Below are positions 42,728 through 51,325 of a stretch of DNA of 64,000 nt, one piece after another. Numbering within the stretch: position 1 is the first letter of the stretch; every line of letters begins with the position of its first letter. Below the pieces are notes generated by a model, which worked only from the letters and a program-made list of their open reading frames with translations, did no database searches and was not told the DNA's origin. This stretch comes from an uncultured Cuneatibacter sp. (lineage in GTDB: Bacteria; Bacillota; Clostridia; Lachnospirales; Lachnospiraceae): contig CAKQHB010000014.1 in the NCBI GenBank assembly GCA_934234215.1, positions 1 through 64,000 of the forward strand, given 5' to 3'. The position numbers and the translations under genes were made by a program.

Positions 42728-43471
42728 TTACATCTCGTAACGCACCATTTCCCGCTTCAGCCGCTTCATGATCTTCTTTTCCAGACGGGAAATGTATGAC
42801 TGTGAAATACCGAGAAGATCTGCCACCTGCTTTTGCGTCATCTCTTTTCCATCCCTGCGATTCAGCCCAAACCGCAGCTCCACGATCTGCTTTTCCCGCT
42901 CTGACAAGGTGTTCACTGCATGCAGCAGCAGATTTCGCTCCACCTCGTCCTCAATATCCCGGTAGATGATATCCTCCTCCGTTCCAAGGATATCCGACAG
43001 CAGCAGTTCATTGCCATCCCAATCCACATTCAGCGGCTCGTCGATGGACACCTCCAACCGTGTCTTGCTGTTGCGCCGCAAATACATCAAAATCTCATTT
43101 TCGATGCAGCGGGAAGCGTAAGTCGCCAGCTTGATTTTCTTCTCGCTGTTGAATGTATTGATCGCTTTGATCAGACCGATGGTGCCGATGGAGATCAGAT
43201 CTTCCACTCCCACGCCGGTATTGTCGAATTTTTTTGCGATATACACGACAAGACGCAGATTGTGCTCGATCAGCATTTTTCGTGCCTCTGCGCTCTGTCC
43301 GCCGCCCAGCATTCCGATATATATCTGCTCTGTCTCACTGTCCAACGGCATCGGAAGTACATCGCTTCCGCCTATGTAATGCACCTCCCCTTGTTTCGGC
43401 TTCAACAGCATCTGAAATGTCGGGATCATTTTAAACTGAAACTGATTTGGAACTGACACGCGAATTACCAT
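42728..43471 (-). CDS. sigE: RNA polymerase sporulation sigma factor SigE
   Basis: 247 residues from the ATG at 43469-43471 (GGAGGG site); the open frame upstream is antisense to nothing real and overlaps spoIIGA. Region 2 has GVGVEDLISIGTIGLIKAI and KLATYASRCIENEILMYLR, region 4 has LSEREKQIVELRFGLN and KQVADLLGISQSYISRLEKK. An N-terminal pro-peptide of about 25 residues (MVIRVSVPNQFQFKM...) matches pro-sigma-E, which SpoIIGA cleaves in the mother cell. It directly follows spoIIGA by 11 bases, as in other endospore formers. Confidence 0.93.
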   Translation of the reverse strand: MVIRVSVPNQFQFKMIPTFQMLLKPKQGEVHYIGGSDVLPMPLDSETEQIYIGMLGGGQSAEARKMLIEHNLRLVVYIAKKFDNTGVGVEDLISIGTIGLIKAINTFNSEKKIKLATYASRCIENEILMYLRRNSKTRLEVSIDEPLNVDWDGNELLLSDILGTEEDIIYRDIEDEVERNLLLHAVNTLSEREKQIVELRFGLNRRDGKEMTQKQVADLLGISQSYISRLEKKIMKRLKREMVRYEM

Positions 43472-43482
43472 AAGACCCTCCT

Positions 43483-44349
43483 TTACCAGTCCGGAGGAAG
43501 GATGATCCGACAGTGCATCGTACTGCCTACACTGTCTGTTCCCACCGCGATCCATGCCCCCGGAACCTGTCTCGCGCCTTCCTCTGTCTGTATGGTAACT
43601 TCCGTCAGCCGGACTGCCGGCAAAAGTCCGTTCGTTTTTCCTACACTGTGGTAGGAAAGATATATCCAACCACTGCAGCCTCCCTGCATCGTTTCTGCTT
43701 TTGCAATCTCCTCTTCCCCAAACAGCGCCACACACAGCCCTCTCGCCGCCACTGCCACCGAATGTCCTCCCGGCGTCTGCAAACGGTTGCCGGTGTCGAT
43801 CCACCCTTCTGCCTGAACTGTTCTGTCCTGAAATCGCAGCGTTACCGTTTCCTGCAGTCTTCGGTGCTGCTCCCATTTTCTAAGTTTTCCCGAAAGCACC
43901 CACAATGAGATTCCGCATCCTGCTGCTATCATGACCTGTCTGCCGGCTCCCGTAAATGGCATCTGTCCATAGAGCAGACTGTTCCAGAACCAGCTGATAC
44001 TGCTCCAGTTTTTGAGCTGCAGGATGGCACCTGCGAGTCCCCAGCTTGCCGCGTACAAAAAAAACGTCGTCCACAGCAGTTGTCTGATTGAAAGTCTTCC
44101 CCATGTCATCCGCACCATGCAGCAGGCGATCCCGATACTTCCGAAAATCCGTGCTGTCCGGGACTGCGCCCACGGCACTAGCAGCACAAAAAGCGCCCAT
44201 GCCATTCCGATCCCGGCTCCTGTAAGTCTCCGATACCACAGAGTTTTTCTCCTTTGCAGCCGTCCGACCAATCCCAGCAGCAGCCAGTTCATCGCCAGAT
44301 TCCATCCGAGGTAGCAATCTAAGTAAACCATGCAATCAGTATAGACCAT
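43483..44349 (-). CDS. spoIIGA: Sigma-E processing peptidase SpoIIGA
   Basis: About 288 residues from the ATG at 44347-44349 (weak GCAGGG site); an ATG 18 bases later (44331) is the alternative. Five membrane helices in the first 155 residues (YLDCYLGWNLAMNWLLLGLV, split) are followed by a cytoplasmic aspartic protease-like domain with the catalytic WIDTGNRL motif near residue 185 and GWIYLSYHSVGK, the family pattern. It forms a dimer in the mother-cell septum and processes pro-SigE, encoded directly downstream. Confidence 0.88.
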   Translation of the reverse strand: MVYTDCMVYLDCYLGWNLAMNWLLLGLVGRLQRRKTLWYRRLTGAGIGMAWALFVLLVPWAQSRTARIFGSIGIACCMVRMTWGRLSIRQLLWTTFFLYAASWGLAGAILQLKNWSSISWFWNSLLYGQMPFTGAGRQVMIAAGCGISLWVLSGKLRKWEQHRRLQETVTLRFQDRTVQAEGWIDTGNRLQTPGGHSVAVAARGLCVALFGEEEIAKAETMQGGCSGWIYLSYHSVGKTNGLLPAVRLTEVTIQTEEGARQVPGAWIAVGTDSVGSTMHCRIILPPDW

Positions 44350-44410
44350 GCGCCCTGCAAAGTCTGTCGAAAGCAGACGGAATGTCCGAAAAACGAATCG
44401 CAGGAAAAGA

Positions 44411-44447
44411 CAAAAACAGGCATGAACTCTCACGAATCCATGCCTGT
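44411..44447 (-). terminator. ftsZ terminator
   Basis: ACAGGCATG / CATGCCTGT stem (44416-44424 and 44439-44447), then TTTTTGTC on the minus strand. It separates the dcw genes from spoIIGA-sigE, which therefore need their own promoter. Confidence 0.82.
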
Positions 44448-44468
44448 CGTCTTTTTATGAAATATAAA

Positions 44469-45617
44469 TTACTTTCTCTTCAGGAAGGTAGGAATGATGA
44501 TATTTCCCTCGTCCTTAGAAGGAGTAAATCTCTCCGGAGCATCCTTCAGAGCTACCTTCGGAGCAACGGTAGGAGCAGCCTCTGCGGAAGGAGTCTGAGT
44601 CGGAGCGGTGTAAGAAGGCTTTGCGGTTGTCTGTGCCTTCTTGCCGAAGATCGGGCTGAGATTGGAACGATCTGCAACACCGGTTGCGATAACCGTAACG
44701 GTAACAGTATCTGCTGCGGTCTCATCGTAGTTTGCACCAAAGATGATGTTTGCGCTGTCGTCTGCCATCTCTCTGACCATATTGGTAGCATCGTCGATCT
44801 CAGTCAGGCTGATATCACCGGATACGTTAATCAGGACATTGCTTGCACCGTCGATAGTCGTCTCAAGCAGCGGGGAGGAGATTGCCATACGCATTGCATC
44901 CTGTGCCTTGTCATCGCCGTGACCGGTACCGATACCGATATGTGCGATACCCTTATCCTTCATGACGCTCTGTACATCTGCGAAGTCCAGGTTGATCAGA
45001 CCGGTGATGTTGATCAGGTCTGTGATACCCTGTACGGACTGCTGCAGCACCTCGTCTGCCTTTTTCAGAGCTTCCGGCATGCTTGTCCGTCTGTCTACGA
45101 TCTGGAGCAGCTTGTCATTCGGAATGACGATCAGAGTATCTACGACCTCCTTCATGCGCTCGATACCTGCGATCGCATTGTTCATGCGAGCACGCCCCTC
45201 AAACATAAATGGCTTTGTCACAACACCGACGGTCAAAATGCCCATCTCTTTTGCGATCTTTGCAATAACCGGTGCTGCACCAGTACCGGTACCGCCGCCC
45301 ATACCACAGGTAACGAATACCATGTTCGCATCCTTGATCATCTCGCTGATGTCCTCTGCGTTCTCCTCAGCTGCCTTTTCACCAACCTCCGGGTGTGCAC
45401 CTGCGCCAAGACCCTTTGTCAGCTTCTCACCGATCTGAAGTGCGGTCGGTGCCTTACAGCACTGCAGCGCCTGATGATCTGTGTTTACACCAATAAATTC
45501 CACGCCGATGATGTTCTCCTCGATCATGCGGTTTACCGCATTATTTCCGGCACCACCAACGCCAATTACCATAATCTTTGCACCGGCTTCCTGCTCGTTC
45601 ATCTTAATTTCCAGCAC
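44469..45617 (-). CDS. ftsZ: Cell division protein FtsZ
   Basis: 382 residues from a GTG at 45615-45617 (AGGAGG, eight bases). Tubulin-like GTPase forming the division ring. GVGGAGNNAVNRM near 18-30, the GTP signature GGGTGTGAAPVIA near 108-120, and the T7 loop with NLDFADVQSVM are all intact. A variable linker rich in Ala, Pro and Thr (about 315-365) leads to the conserved C-terminal peptide NIIIPTFLKRK that binds FtsA or SepF. Followed by a strong terminator. Confidence 0.97.
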   Translation of the reverse strand: MLEIKMNEQEAGAKIMVIGVGGAGNNAVNRMIEENIIGVEFIGVNTDHQALQCCKAPTALQIGEKLTKGLGAGAHPEVGEKAAEENAEDISEMIKDANMVFVTCGMGGGTGTGAAPVIAKIAKEMGILTVGVVTKPFMFEGRARMNNAIAGIERMKEVVDTLIVIPNDKLLQIVDRRTSMPEALKKADEVLQQSVQGITDLINITGLINLDFADVQSVMKDKGIAHIGIGTGHGDDKAQDAMRMAISSPLLETTIDGASNVLINVSGDISLTEIDDATNMVREMADDSANIIFGANYDETAADTVTVTVIATGVADRSNLSPIFGKKAQTTAKPSYTAPTQTPSAEAAPTVAPKVALKDAPERFTPSKDEGNIIIPTFLKRK

Positions 45618-45688
45618 AGCTCCATCCTCCTTTTGCCTTTTCGGCTACCCATCATTCTGCTTCTATTCACAGTCGGTATTTTTCATCT

Positions 45689-46414
45689 TCAATCTTTTTT
45701 AAATACAAAGGTCGTATTCGATCCATCCGGATCATAACTGTCCAGATATAACACTCCGGACAATCCCTGCAATCCGGACTGCATCCCGGACAGACAGTTG
45801 ATTTTTTCTTCCAGGTTTGACGCATTTCCCAGCCGCACCCGGACATTACCTAGATATAATACCACATCTAAATCGGATTCGTAAAGCATCTTGTCCGCAT
45901 TTATACTGTATTTTTTTAACAAATTTGAAAGACTCAGGATATTTTGGAATACGGAGCTGTCCACCGGCAGCGGTTCATACAGCACAACCTGCTTAAAATC
46001 CAGTCCTTCCACGATCGGTGTCCCACTCAGATAATTAAATGAGTTCTCCACAACGATGCCATCCCGATCAAAATACATATAACTGCCCATGTATCGGAAG
46101 CATCCGATGATGCCCTTTTCATACACCATGATCTCACATCCGGAAGGGTTTAAAATCGACACTTCGTAGTGATCCACAAACGGGATCTGCTTTTGTGTGC
46201 CGAGCTTTTCATTCAGAAATGAAAGCAGTGTGTTTTTCTTCCAGTCCCGGTCAAACACAAGATCCTGCATCTCCTGATCGGAATACACCCGGTTTCCGAT
46301 CACGTTGATCTGGGTCAGCCGAAGTCCGCTGACATAGTAGATGCAGCCGCCCAGGATCAACAGGATCGGAATGAGTATCCATATTTTCTTTTTAATGCGT
46401 CTGTTTCTCTCCAT
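45689..46414 (-). CDS. ftsQ: Cell division protein FtsQ/DivIB
   Basis: 241 residues from the ATG at 46412-46414, which has GGAGGAAGGA before it and overlaps the murA end by 23 bases. A short basic cytoplasmic tail (MERNRRIKKK), one membrane helix (11-29), and an extracellular POTRA-type domain (LTQINVIGNRVYSDQEMQDL) followed by the beta domain (IVEGLDFKQVVLYEP). It links the early and late divisome with FtsL and FtsB/DivIC. Sequence is weakly conserved in this family; position and architecture support the call. Confidence 0.85.
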   Translation of the reverse strand: MERNRRIKKKIWILIPILLILGGCIYYVSGLRLTQINVIGNRVYSDQEMQDLVFDRDWKKNTLLSFLNEKLGTQKQIPFVDHYEVSILNPSGCEIMVYEKGIIGCFRYMGSYMYFDRDGIVVENSFNYLSGTPIVEGLDFKQVVLYEPLPVDSSVFQNILSLSNLLKKYSINADKMLYESDLDVVLYLGNVRVRLGNASNLEEKINCLSGMQSGLQGLSGVLYLDSYDPDGSNTTFVFKKD

Positions 46415-47666
46415 TCCTTCCTCCAAGCCTGGCTCCAACTGTCTCCAGTTGCTCCGGCAGCCGCTCATATCCTCTTGCGATATGTTCCCATCCATGAATG
46501 GTTGTAATTCCATTTGCCTGCAGACCGGCAAGCACGAGCGCTGCTCCGCCCCGCAGATCTTTCGCTGTTACTTCTCTTCCCTGCAGACGCCAGACACCTT
46601 TGACCCGTGCGCAGGAATCCTCCAGCTCGATGTCTGCGCCCATGCGCTGCAGCTCCTTCACCGTCTCAAACCGGCTCTCAAATACTGACTCCCGCAGGGT
46701 TGTCACACCGTTTGCCACGGATGCCAGCGCCAAAAGCGGTGACTGCAGATCCGTGGGAAAGCCCGGATAGGGCGCTGTACAGATGTCTCCCGCTGGATAC
46801 AGCCGCATCGGTGCCTGCAGGAAAATCCCGTCTTTCCACGGATACAGCGAACATCCCATCTGCCGCAATACCGGATACACGCCCCGCAGCTGCTCTGTTG
46901 GAAATCCCTGTACTTCCAGCGCTCCTCCGCAGATCGCTCCGGCAAACAGCCATGTGCCTGCCACGATCCGGTCTCCCGGAATCCGAAACTTCGTTCCAGA
47001 TAATTTCCTGACACCGGTAATTCGAATCCGTCGGCTGCCGTCTCCCCGGATTTTTGCTCCCATCTGCCGCAAAAATGAGCACAGCGTGCGGATCTCCGGC
47101 TCTCTGGCACAGTTTCGGATCTCGGTCTTTCCCTCCGCCAGCACTGCTGCCAGAATCAGATTTTCCGTTGCTCCCACTGAAGGATAGGGCAGCAGGATCT
47201 CCGCACCACAGAGGTGTTCTGCCTGAACGCACACCACATTCTCCTGCTGCGATGTTTCTGCACCGAGGCACCGAAAGCCTTCCAGATGATAGTCAATCGG
47301 ACGTTTCCCGATGGAACACCCGCCGGGTTGTGTAATCTGTCCACAGCCGCCGGTAGCAAGCAGCGGTCCCAACAGCAGCACAGAGGAACGCATCTTTCGA
47401 CAAAGCTCCTCCGGAACTGCATCTTTTGTCCGACCGCCGGCATGAATGCGAAGGCAGCTGCCTTCCCGCCGCACCAGACAGCCCAGTTCTTTTAAGATTT
47501 CTTCCATCGTGCGGACATCTGCAATCTCCGGCACATGTTCCAAAATCACTTCTTCCTGACACAAAATTGCGGCTGCCAGAATCGGCAATGCCGCATTTTT
47601 TGATCCCTGTACCGTCAGTTCTCCGTATAGCGGATGACCGCCCGTGATTTGCAGGGACTCCATCAT
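46392..47666 (-). CDS. murA: UDP-N-acetylglucosamine 1-carboxyvinyltransferase
   Basis: 424 residues, usual for MurA, which transfers enolpyruvyl from PEP to UDP-GlcNAc in the first committed step of peptidoglycan synthesis. VQGSKNAALPILAAAIL with the conserved Lys-Asn pair (22-23), MRSSVLLLGPLLA, and the active-site Cys in QPGGCSIGKRPIDYHL (fosfomycin target) are present, as are YPGFPTDLQSPLLALA and RFETVKELQRMGA. It lies between ftsW and ftsQ, where murG or murB stands in many Firmicutes. Clostridia often have two MurA enzymes; the other would be elsewhere. Confidence 0.93.
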   Translation of the reverse strand: MMESLQITGGHPLYGELTVQGSKNAALPILAAAILCQEEVILEHVPEIADVRTMEEILKELGCLVRREGSCLRIHAGGRTKDAVPEELCRKMRSSVLLLGPLLATGGCGQITQPGGCSIGKRPIDYHLEGFRCLGAETSQQENVVCVQAEHLCGAEILLPYPSVGATENLILAAVLAEGKTEIRNCAREPEIRTLCSFLRQMGAKIRGDGSRRIRITGVRKLSGTKFRIPGDRIVAGTWLFAGAICGGALEVQGFPTEQLRGVYPVLRQMGCSLYPWKDGIFLQAPMRLYPAGDICTAPYPGFPTDLQSPLLALASVANGVTTLRESVFESRFETVKELQRMGADIELEDSCARVKGVWRLQGREVTAKDLRGGAALVLAGLQANGITTIHGWEHIARGYERLPEQLETVGARLGGRNGEKQTH

Positions 47667-47723
47667 TTCACGCTCTATTCTATACTCGGTTACTATTACA
47701 GTATGAAAAGAGCTTTTCCACTG

Positions 47724-48872
47724 TTAATCCACCAGTCGAATCTGATTCGACACACTGAGGACAAGACCGATCTCGACCATCAGGCACACGATGGACGAAC
47801 CGCCGGAGCTGATGAACGGAAGGCTGATACCGGTATTTGGCATCAGGTTCGTAGCAACACACAGGTTAAAAATAACCTGCATCGCGATATGTCCCAGAAC
47901 CGCCGTCACAAGCAGAGACCCTTTCAGATCCGGTGCATTGTTCGCCAGAATCATCAGTCTCCAGATCAGCAGTGCAAACAGCACGATTACAAGAAAACCG
48001 CCGAAAATACCGAGCTCCTCACAAATAATTGCAAAGATCATATCGTTCTGAGACTCCGGCAGATATCCTAATTTCTGAATACTCTGTCCCAGACCTTTTC
48101 CGAACAGACCACCGGAACCGATGGCATATAAGCTCTGCAAGATCTGATAACCGGCATCGTCCGGATCGGACATCGGGTCCAGCCATGCGGTGATTCGTTC
48201 CATCTGATACGTTTTCAGCACATGCGCCAGAAAACCGGATTTATACATGAGCACCAGTGCGGTGATTCCACCCACTGCGAACAGGACATACGGCCATTTT
48301 CGTTTACTGGAAACGAAAATCACGATGGCACCGATACCTGCCACGATAATTGCGGAACTCAGGTTGGAAATGACAACGAAAATTGCAGAAAACAAAACGA
48401 ATATCCACAGACACACCCACGGCCAGATTTCTCCTTTGCGCAAGCGTGGATAGAGATAGTTGATCATACATGGCATACACATAACCACCGCGATCTTCAT
48501 CAGCTCTGCCGGCTGAATGGAGATGCCGAAAATCACAAGCCATCGTTTCTCACCGTGGGATTCCTTTCCGATGAACTGAACCAGAACCAGCATTGTCAGC
48601 GAAATTACAAATGCCAGCACCGCAAATTTCAGCCAGAAATGATAGTCGATCTTGGAAATAAAAATCATCACCACAAAACCGAGAATCATAAAAACAGCCT
48701 GACTCTTTACCGCCTTGAAGGAATCTCCTGATAATACCTGATTGGAATAGGAGGTCGTACTGTACAGCATAATCAATCCGAAAGCGCACAGGAAGACAAC
48801 CAGAAATAACAGGGTGTAATCATAAAAGCTATACCCTTTCGGGAGTTTTCTTTTCTTTTCTTTTTTCCCCAC
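47724..48872 (-). CDS. ftsW: Peptidoglycan glycosyltransferase FtsW
   Basis: 382 residues from a GTG with AGGAGG five bases upstream. SEDS-family polymerase with about ten membrane helices. Conserved positions: LIMLYSTTSY at helix 1, QAVFMILGF, HGEKRWLVIFGISIQPAE with the W-x-P-like catalytic-loop region, GGLFGKGLGQSIQKLGYLPESQNDMIFAII with the essential Asp, split here for length, and the final PFISSGGSSIVCLM. It works with the class B PBPs encoded upstream to make septal peptidoglycan. Confidence 0.94.
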   Translation of the reverse strand: MGKKEKKRKLPKGYSFYDYTLLFLVVFLCAFGLIMLYSTTSYSNQVLSGDSFKAVKSQAVFMILGFVVMIFISKIDYHFWLKFAVLAFVISLTMLVLVQFIGKESHGEKRWLVIFGISIQPAELMKIAVVMCMPCMINYLYPRLRKGEIWPWVCLWIFVLFSAIFVVISNLSSAIIVAGIGAIVIFVSSKRKWPYVLFAVGGITALVLMYKSGFLAHVLKTYQMERITAWLDPMSDPDDAGYQILQSLYAIGSGGLFGKGLGQSIQKLGYLPESQNDMIFAIICEELGIFGGFLVIVLFALLIWRLMILANNAPDLKGSLLVTAVLGHIAMQVIFNLCVATNLMPNTGISLPFISSGGSSIVCLMVEIGLVLSVSNQIRLVD

Positions 48873-48899
48873 ACGAACCTCCTCTCCAAATCCGTCTGT

Positions 48900-50249
48900 T
48901 TAGTCTGCAAGCCCTCTGACCAGCTCTTTGAAAATATCGCCGCGCTGCTCATAATTTTTGAACATGCCCCAGCTTGCGCATGCCGGGGACAGCAGTACGG
49001 TCTCGCCGGGCAGTGCAGTCTTTGCACACACCTGAACCGCCTCTTCCATGCTGTCTACAAAACAAATATCGTTCATACCAAGTCTTCTCGCAGTCTCTGC
49101 GATCTTGTCTCTCGTCTGTCCCATAAGAACAAGCAGTTTGATCTTGCCATGGAACTCGTTGATCCACTCGTCGTACTCTGCGCCCTTGTCATAGCCTCCG
49201 CCAATGAGAACAGTAGGAGTTGTCATCGCTTTTACCGCCTGAATCGCTGCATCCACATTCGTTCCTTTGGAATCATCGTAGTAACGCACACCGTTCTTTG
49301 TGGCAACATACTCGATGCGGTGCTCTACTGCCTTGAACTCCCGCAGTGTCTTGCGAATTACGTCCAGCGGGGTTCCCATCGCCAGTGCAATACCCACTGC
49401 CGCCATAATATTCTCATAATTATGCACACCGATCAGATTCTGCTCCGCTACCGGCAAAATCTCGTATTCTTCGCCGTCTCCGGTGTACCAGATCGCATCG
49501 TCTTTCAGATACAGCCCCTTCTCCACCTTCTGCTTGCTGGAAAACCACATTACCGGAATTTCCAGCTGTTCGCCAAATGCACGCAGGCGGGCATCCTCAT
49601 AATTCAGAACACAGGTGTCACCCTTTGTCTGATTCTTCGTCACCAGCTCTTTGACCCGTGTATATTCTTCCATCGTATGATGACGGTTCAGATGATCCGG
49701 TGTGATATTTAAAATTGCAGATACCTGCGGATGGAACTCCACGATGCTCTCCAGCTGGAAGCTGGAAACTTCCGCTGTGGTAATGGAATCCGGCGTCGTA
49801 TCCAGCGCTGCAGAAGTGTATGCCGTGCCGATATTTCCTACGGTAAAGGCATCTCCTGCCCAGTTTTTCATAATCTGTCCGGTCAGCGCGGTGGTCGTTG
49901 TTTTACCGTTTGTTCCGGTAATTGCGATCAGGCGGCCTTTTGCATAGCGGTAAGCCAGTTCGATTTCACTCCAGATTGGGATTCCTGCCTTTTTGATCTG
50001 CTCCACAAAAGGTGTCTCCAGACTAATGCCGGGGCTGATGACTGCCATCTCACTCTGCTGCAGCACTTCCTCCGTCAGCTCTCCCAGTACGATCTCACAG
50101 GCAGCTCCATTCAGACGCTCCCGCACCTGCTCCGGATCTAACTTGTCATTTCCATCGTATAAAATTACTTCTTTTCCTGTCTTTGCAAGCATAGATACTG
50201 CGCCGATTCCACTGATTCCGGCACCGATCACCAATACTTTCGAACCCAT
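48900..50249 (-). CDS. murD: UDP-N-acetylmuramoylalanine-D-glutamate ligase
   Basis: 449 residues, normal for MurD, which adds D-Glu to UDP-MurNAc-L-Ala with ATP. N-terminal Rossmann domain (VLVIGAGISGIGAVSML), ATP loop TGTNGKTTTT at 111-120, ILNITPDHLNRH with the metal and substrate residues, EHRIEYV and the C-terminal GGYDKG followed by LSPACASWGMF. Its stop is 28 bases before ftsW and its start 45 bases after mraY, in the usual order. Confidence 0.96.
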   Translation of the reverse strand: MGSKVLVIGAGISGIGAVSMLAKTGKEVILYDGNDKLDPEQVRERLNGAACEIVLGELTEEVLQQSEMAVISPGISLETPFVEQIKKAGIPIWSEIELAYRYAKGRLIAITGTNGKTTTTALTGQIMKNWAGDAFTVGNIGTAYTSAALDTTPDSITTAEVSSFQLESIVEFHPQVSAILNITPDHLNRHHTMEEYTRVKELVTKNQTKGDTCVLNYEDARLRAFGEQLEIPVMWFSSKQKVEKGLYLKDDAIWYTGDGEEYEILPVAEQNLIGVHNYENIMAAVGIALAMGTPLDVIRKTLREFKAVEHRIEYVATKNGVRYYDDSKGTNVDAAIQAVKAMTTPTVLIGGGYDKGAEYDEWINEFHGKIKLLVLMGQTRDKIAETARRLGMNDICFVDSMEEAVQVCAKTALPGETVLLSPACASWGMFKNYEQRGDIFKELVRGLAD

Positions 50250-50294
50250 TCGTTCTCTCCCTCTTTCTTCCGTTGTTTTCTTATCTGAATGTCT

Positions 50295-51251
50295 TTATAA
50301 TGCTACATATCCAATCAGGCACAGCAGCGCAGTAATCACGGAAAAGACTGCAACTACGCGAGTTTCCGACCAGCCCATCAGCTCGAAATGATGATGGATC
50401 GGAGCCATCTTGAACAGACGCTTTCCACCAGTTTTCTTAAAATATGCTACCTGAAGGATGACTGAAATAATCTCAATACAATACAGAAGACCCACGATCA
50501 GAATGAACAGCGGCATCTTCATCATCAATGCGGTGCTTGCCACAAATCCGCCCAGTGCCAGCGATCCGGTGTCCCCCATGAATACCTTTGCCGGATAAAC
50601 ATTGAACAGCAAAAATCCCATCAAAGCACCTGCAACCGCTCCGGACAGGATGCCCAGATCACTGCCGGTGCCAATGCCAACAACTGCAAAGAACGTAGCA
50701 ACTAATACGGTAATACTGGAACACAGACCGTCCAGACCATCACTGAAGTTTACACCGTTGTCTGTACCAAGGATAACAAACAGTGCAAACGGGATATACA
50801 GCCAGCCAAGATCAATGGTCCTTCCGTGGGTGAACGGAAGGATAATATCGGTTCCCATGCCCGGTGTCAGCATCATATACGCACAGAACAGCAGCGTGAT
50901 GATGAGCTGCAGAAGCATCTTCTGAGACGGCTTCAGACCGTCGGTGTTGTGACGGACAACCTTCAGGTAGTCATCCAAAAATCCAACAATTCCAAATCCC
51001 AGTGTTACAAGCAACGCCGGGAGCATCTTCGGATACTTTCCGATGAAGATCAGAGAAGCGATCACAGCCGCTCCCACAATCATAATGCCTCCCATGGTCG
51101 GCGTACCAGACTTTTTCAGATGTGCCTGAGGACCATCCTCCCGCACCTGCTGTCCGAACTTCAGTTTGTGCAGAAACGGAATTCCCAACGGACATGCCGC
51201 TGCACTTAAAATAAACGAAATAAATACTGCAAGAATCACACTCCCTGTCAT
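50295..51251 (-). CDS. mraY: Phospho-N-acetylmuramoyl-pentapeptide transferase
   Basis: 318 residues with ten membrane helices. MraY transfers phospho-MurNAc-pentapeptide to undecaprenyl phosphate, forming lipid I. The family blocks are all here: QVREDGPQAHLKKSGTPTMGG (split around the first cytoplasmic loop), GFLDDYLKVV with the DD pair near residue 92, NFSDGLDGL, VFMGDTGSLALGG and the PIHHHFELMGW motif close to the C-terminus. Intact. Confidence 0.97.
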   Translation of the reverse strand: MTGSVILAVFISFILSAAACPLGIPFLHKLKFGQQVREDGPQAHLKKSGTPTMGGIMIVGAAVIASLIFIGKYPKMLPALLVTLGFGIVGFLDDYLKVVRHNTDGLKPSQKMLLQLIITLLFCAYMMLTPGMGTDIILPFTHGRTIDLGWLYIPFALFVILGTDNGVNFSDGLDGLCSSITVLVATFFAVVGIGTGSDLGILSGAVAGALMGFLLFNVYPAKVFMGDTGSLALGGFVASTALMMKMPLFILIVGLLYCIEIISVILQVAYFKKTGGKRLFKMAPIHHHFELMGWSETRVVAVFSVITALLCLIGYVAL

Positions 51252-51325
51252 AATGACGCGCTCCTTTTTATTTCTTTTTTGATTGCTTCCCTAGTATAAA
51301 ACTTTCTATTTCAGAAGTAAAGCGG

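Noticed and set aside
44382..45737. Plus-strand open frame of 451 codons
   Set aside because: It is antisense to ftsZ, rich in Cys and His as mirror frames of G+C-balanced genes are, and has no ribosome binding site or family resemblance.
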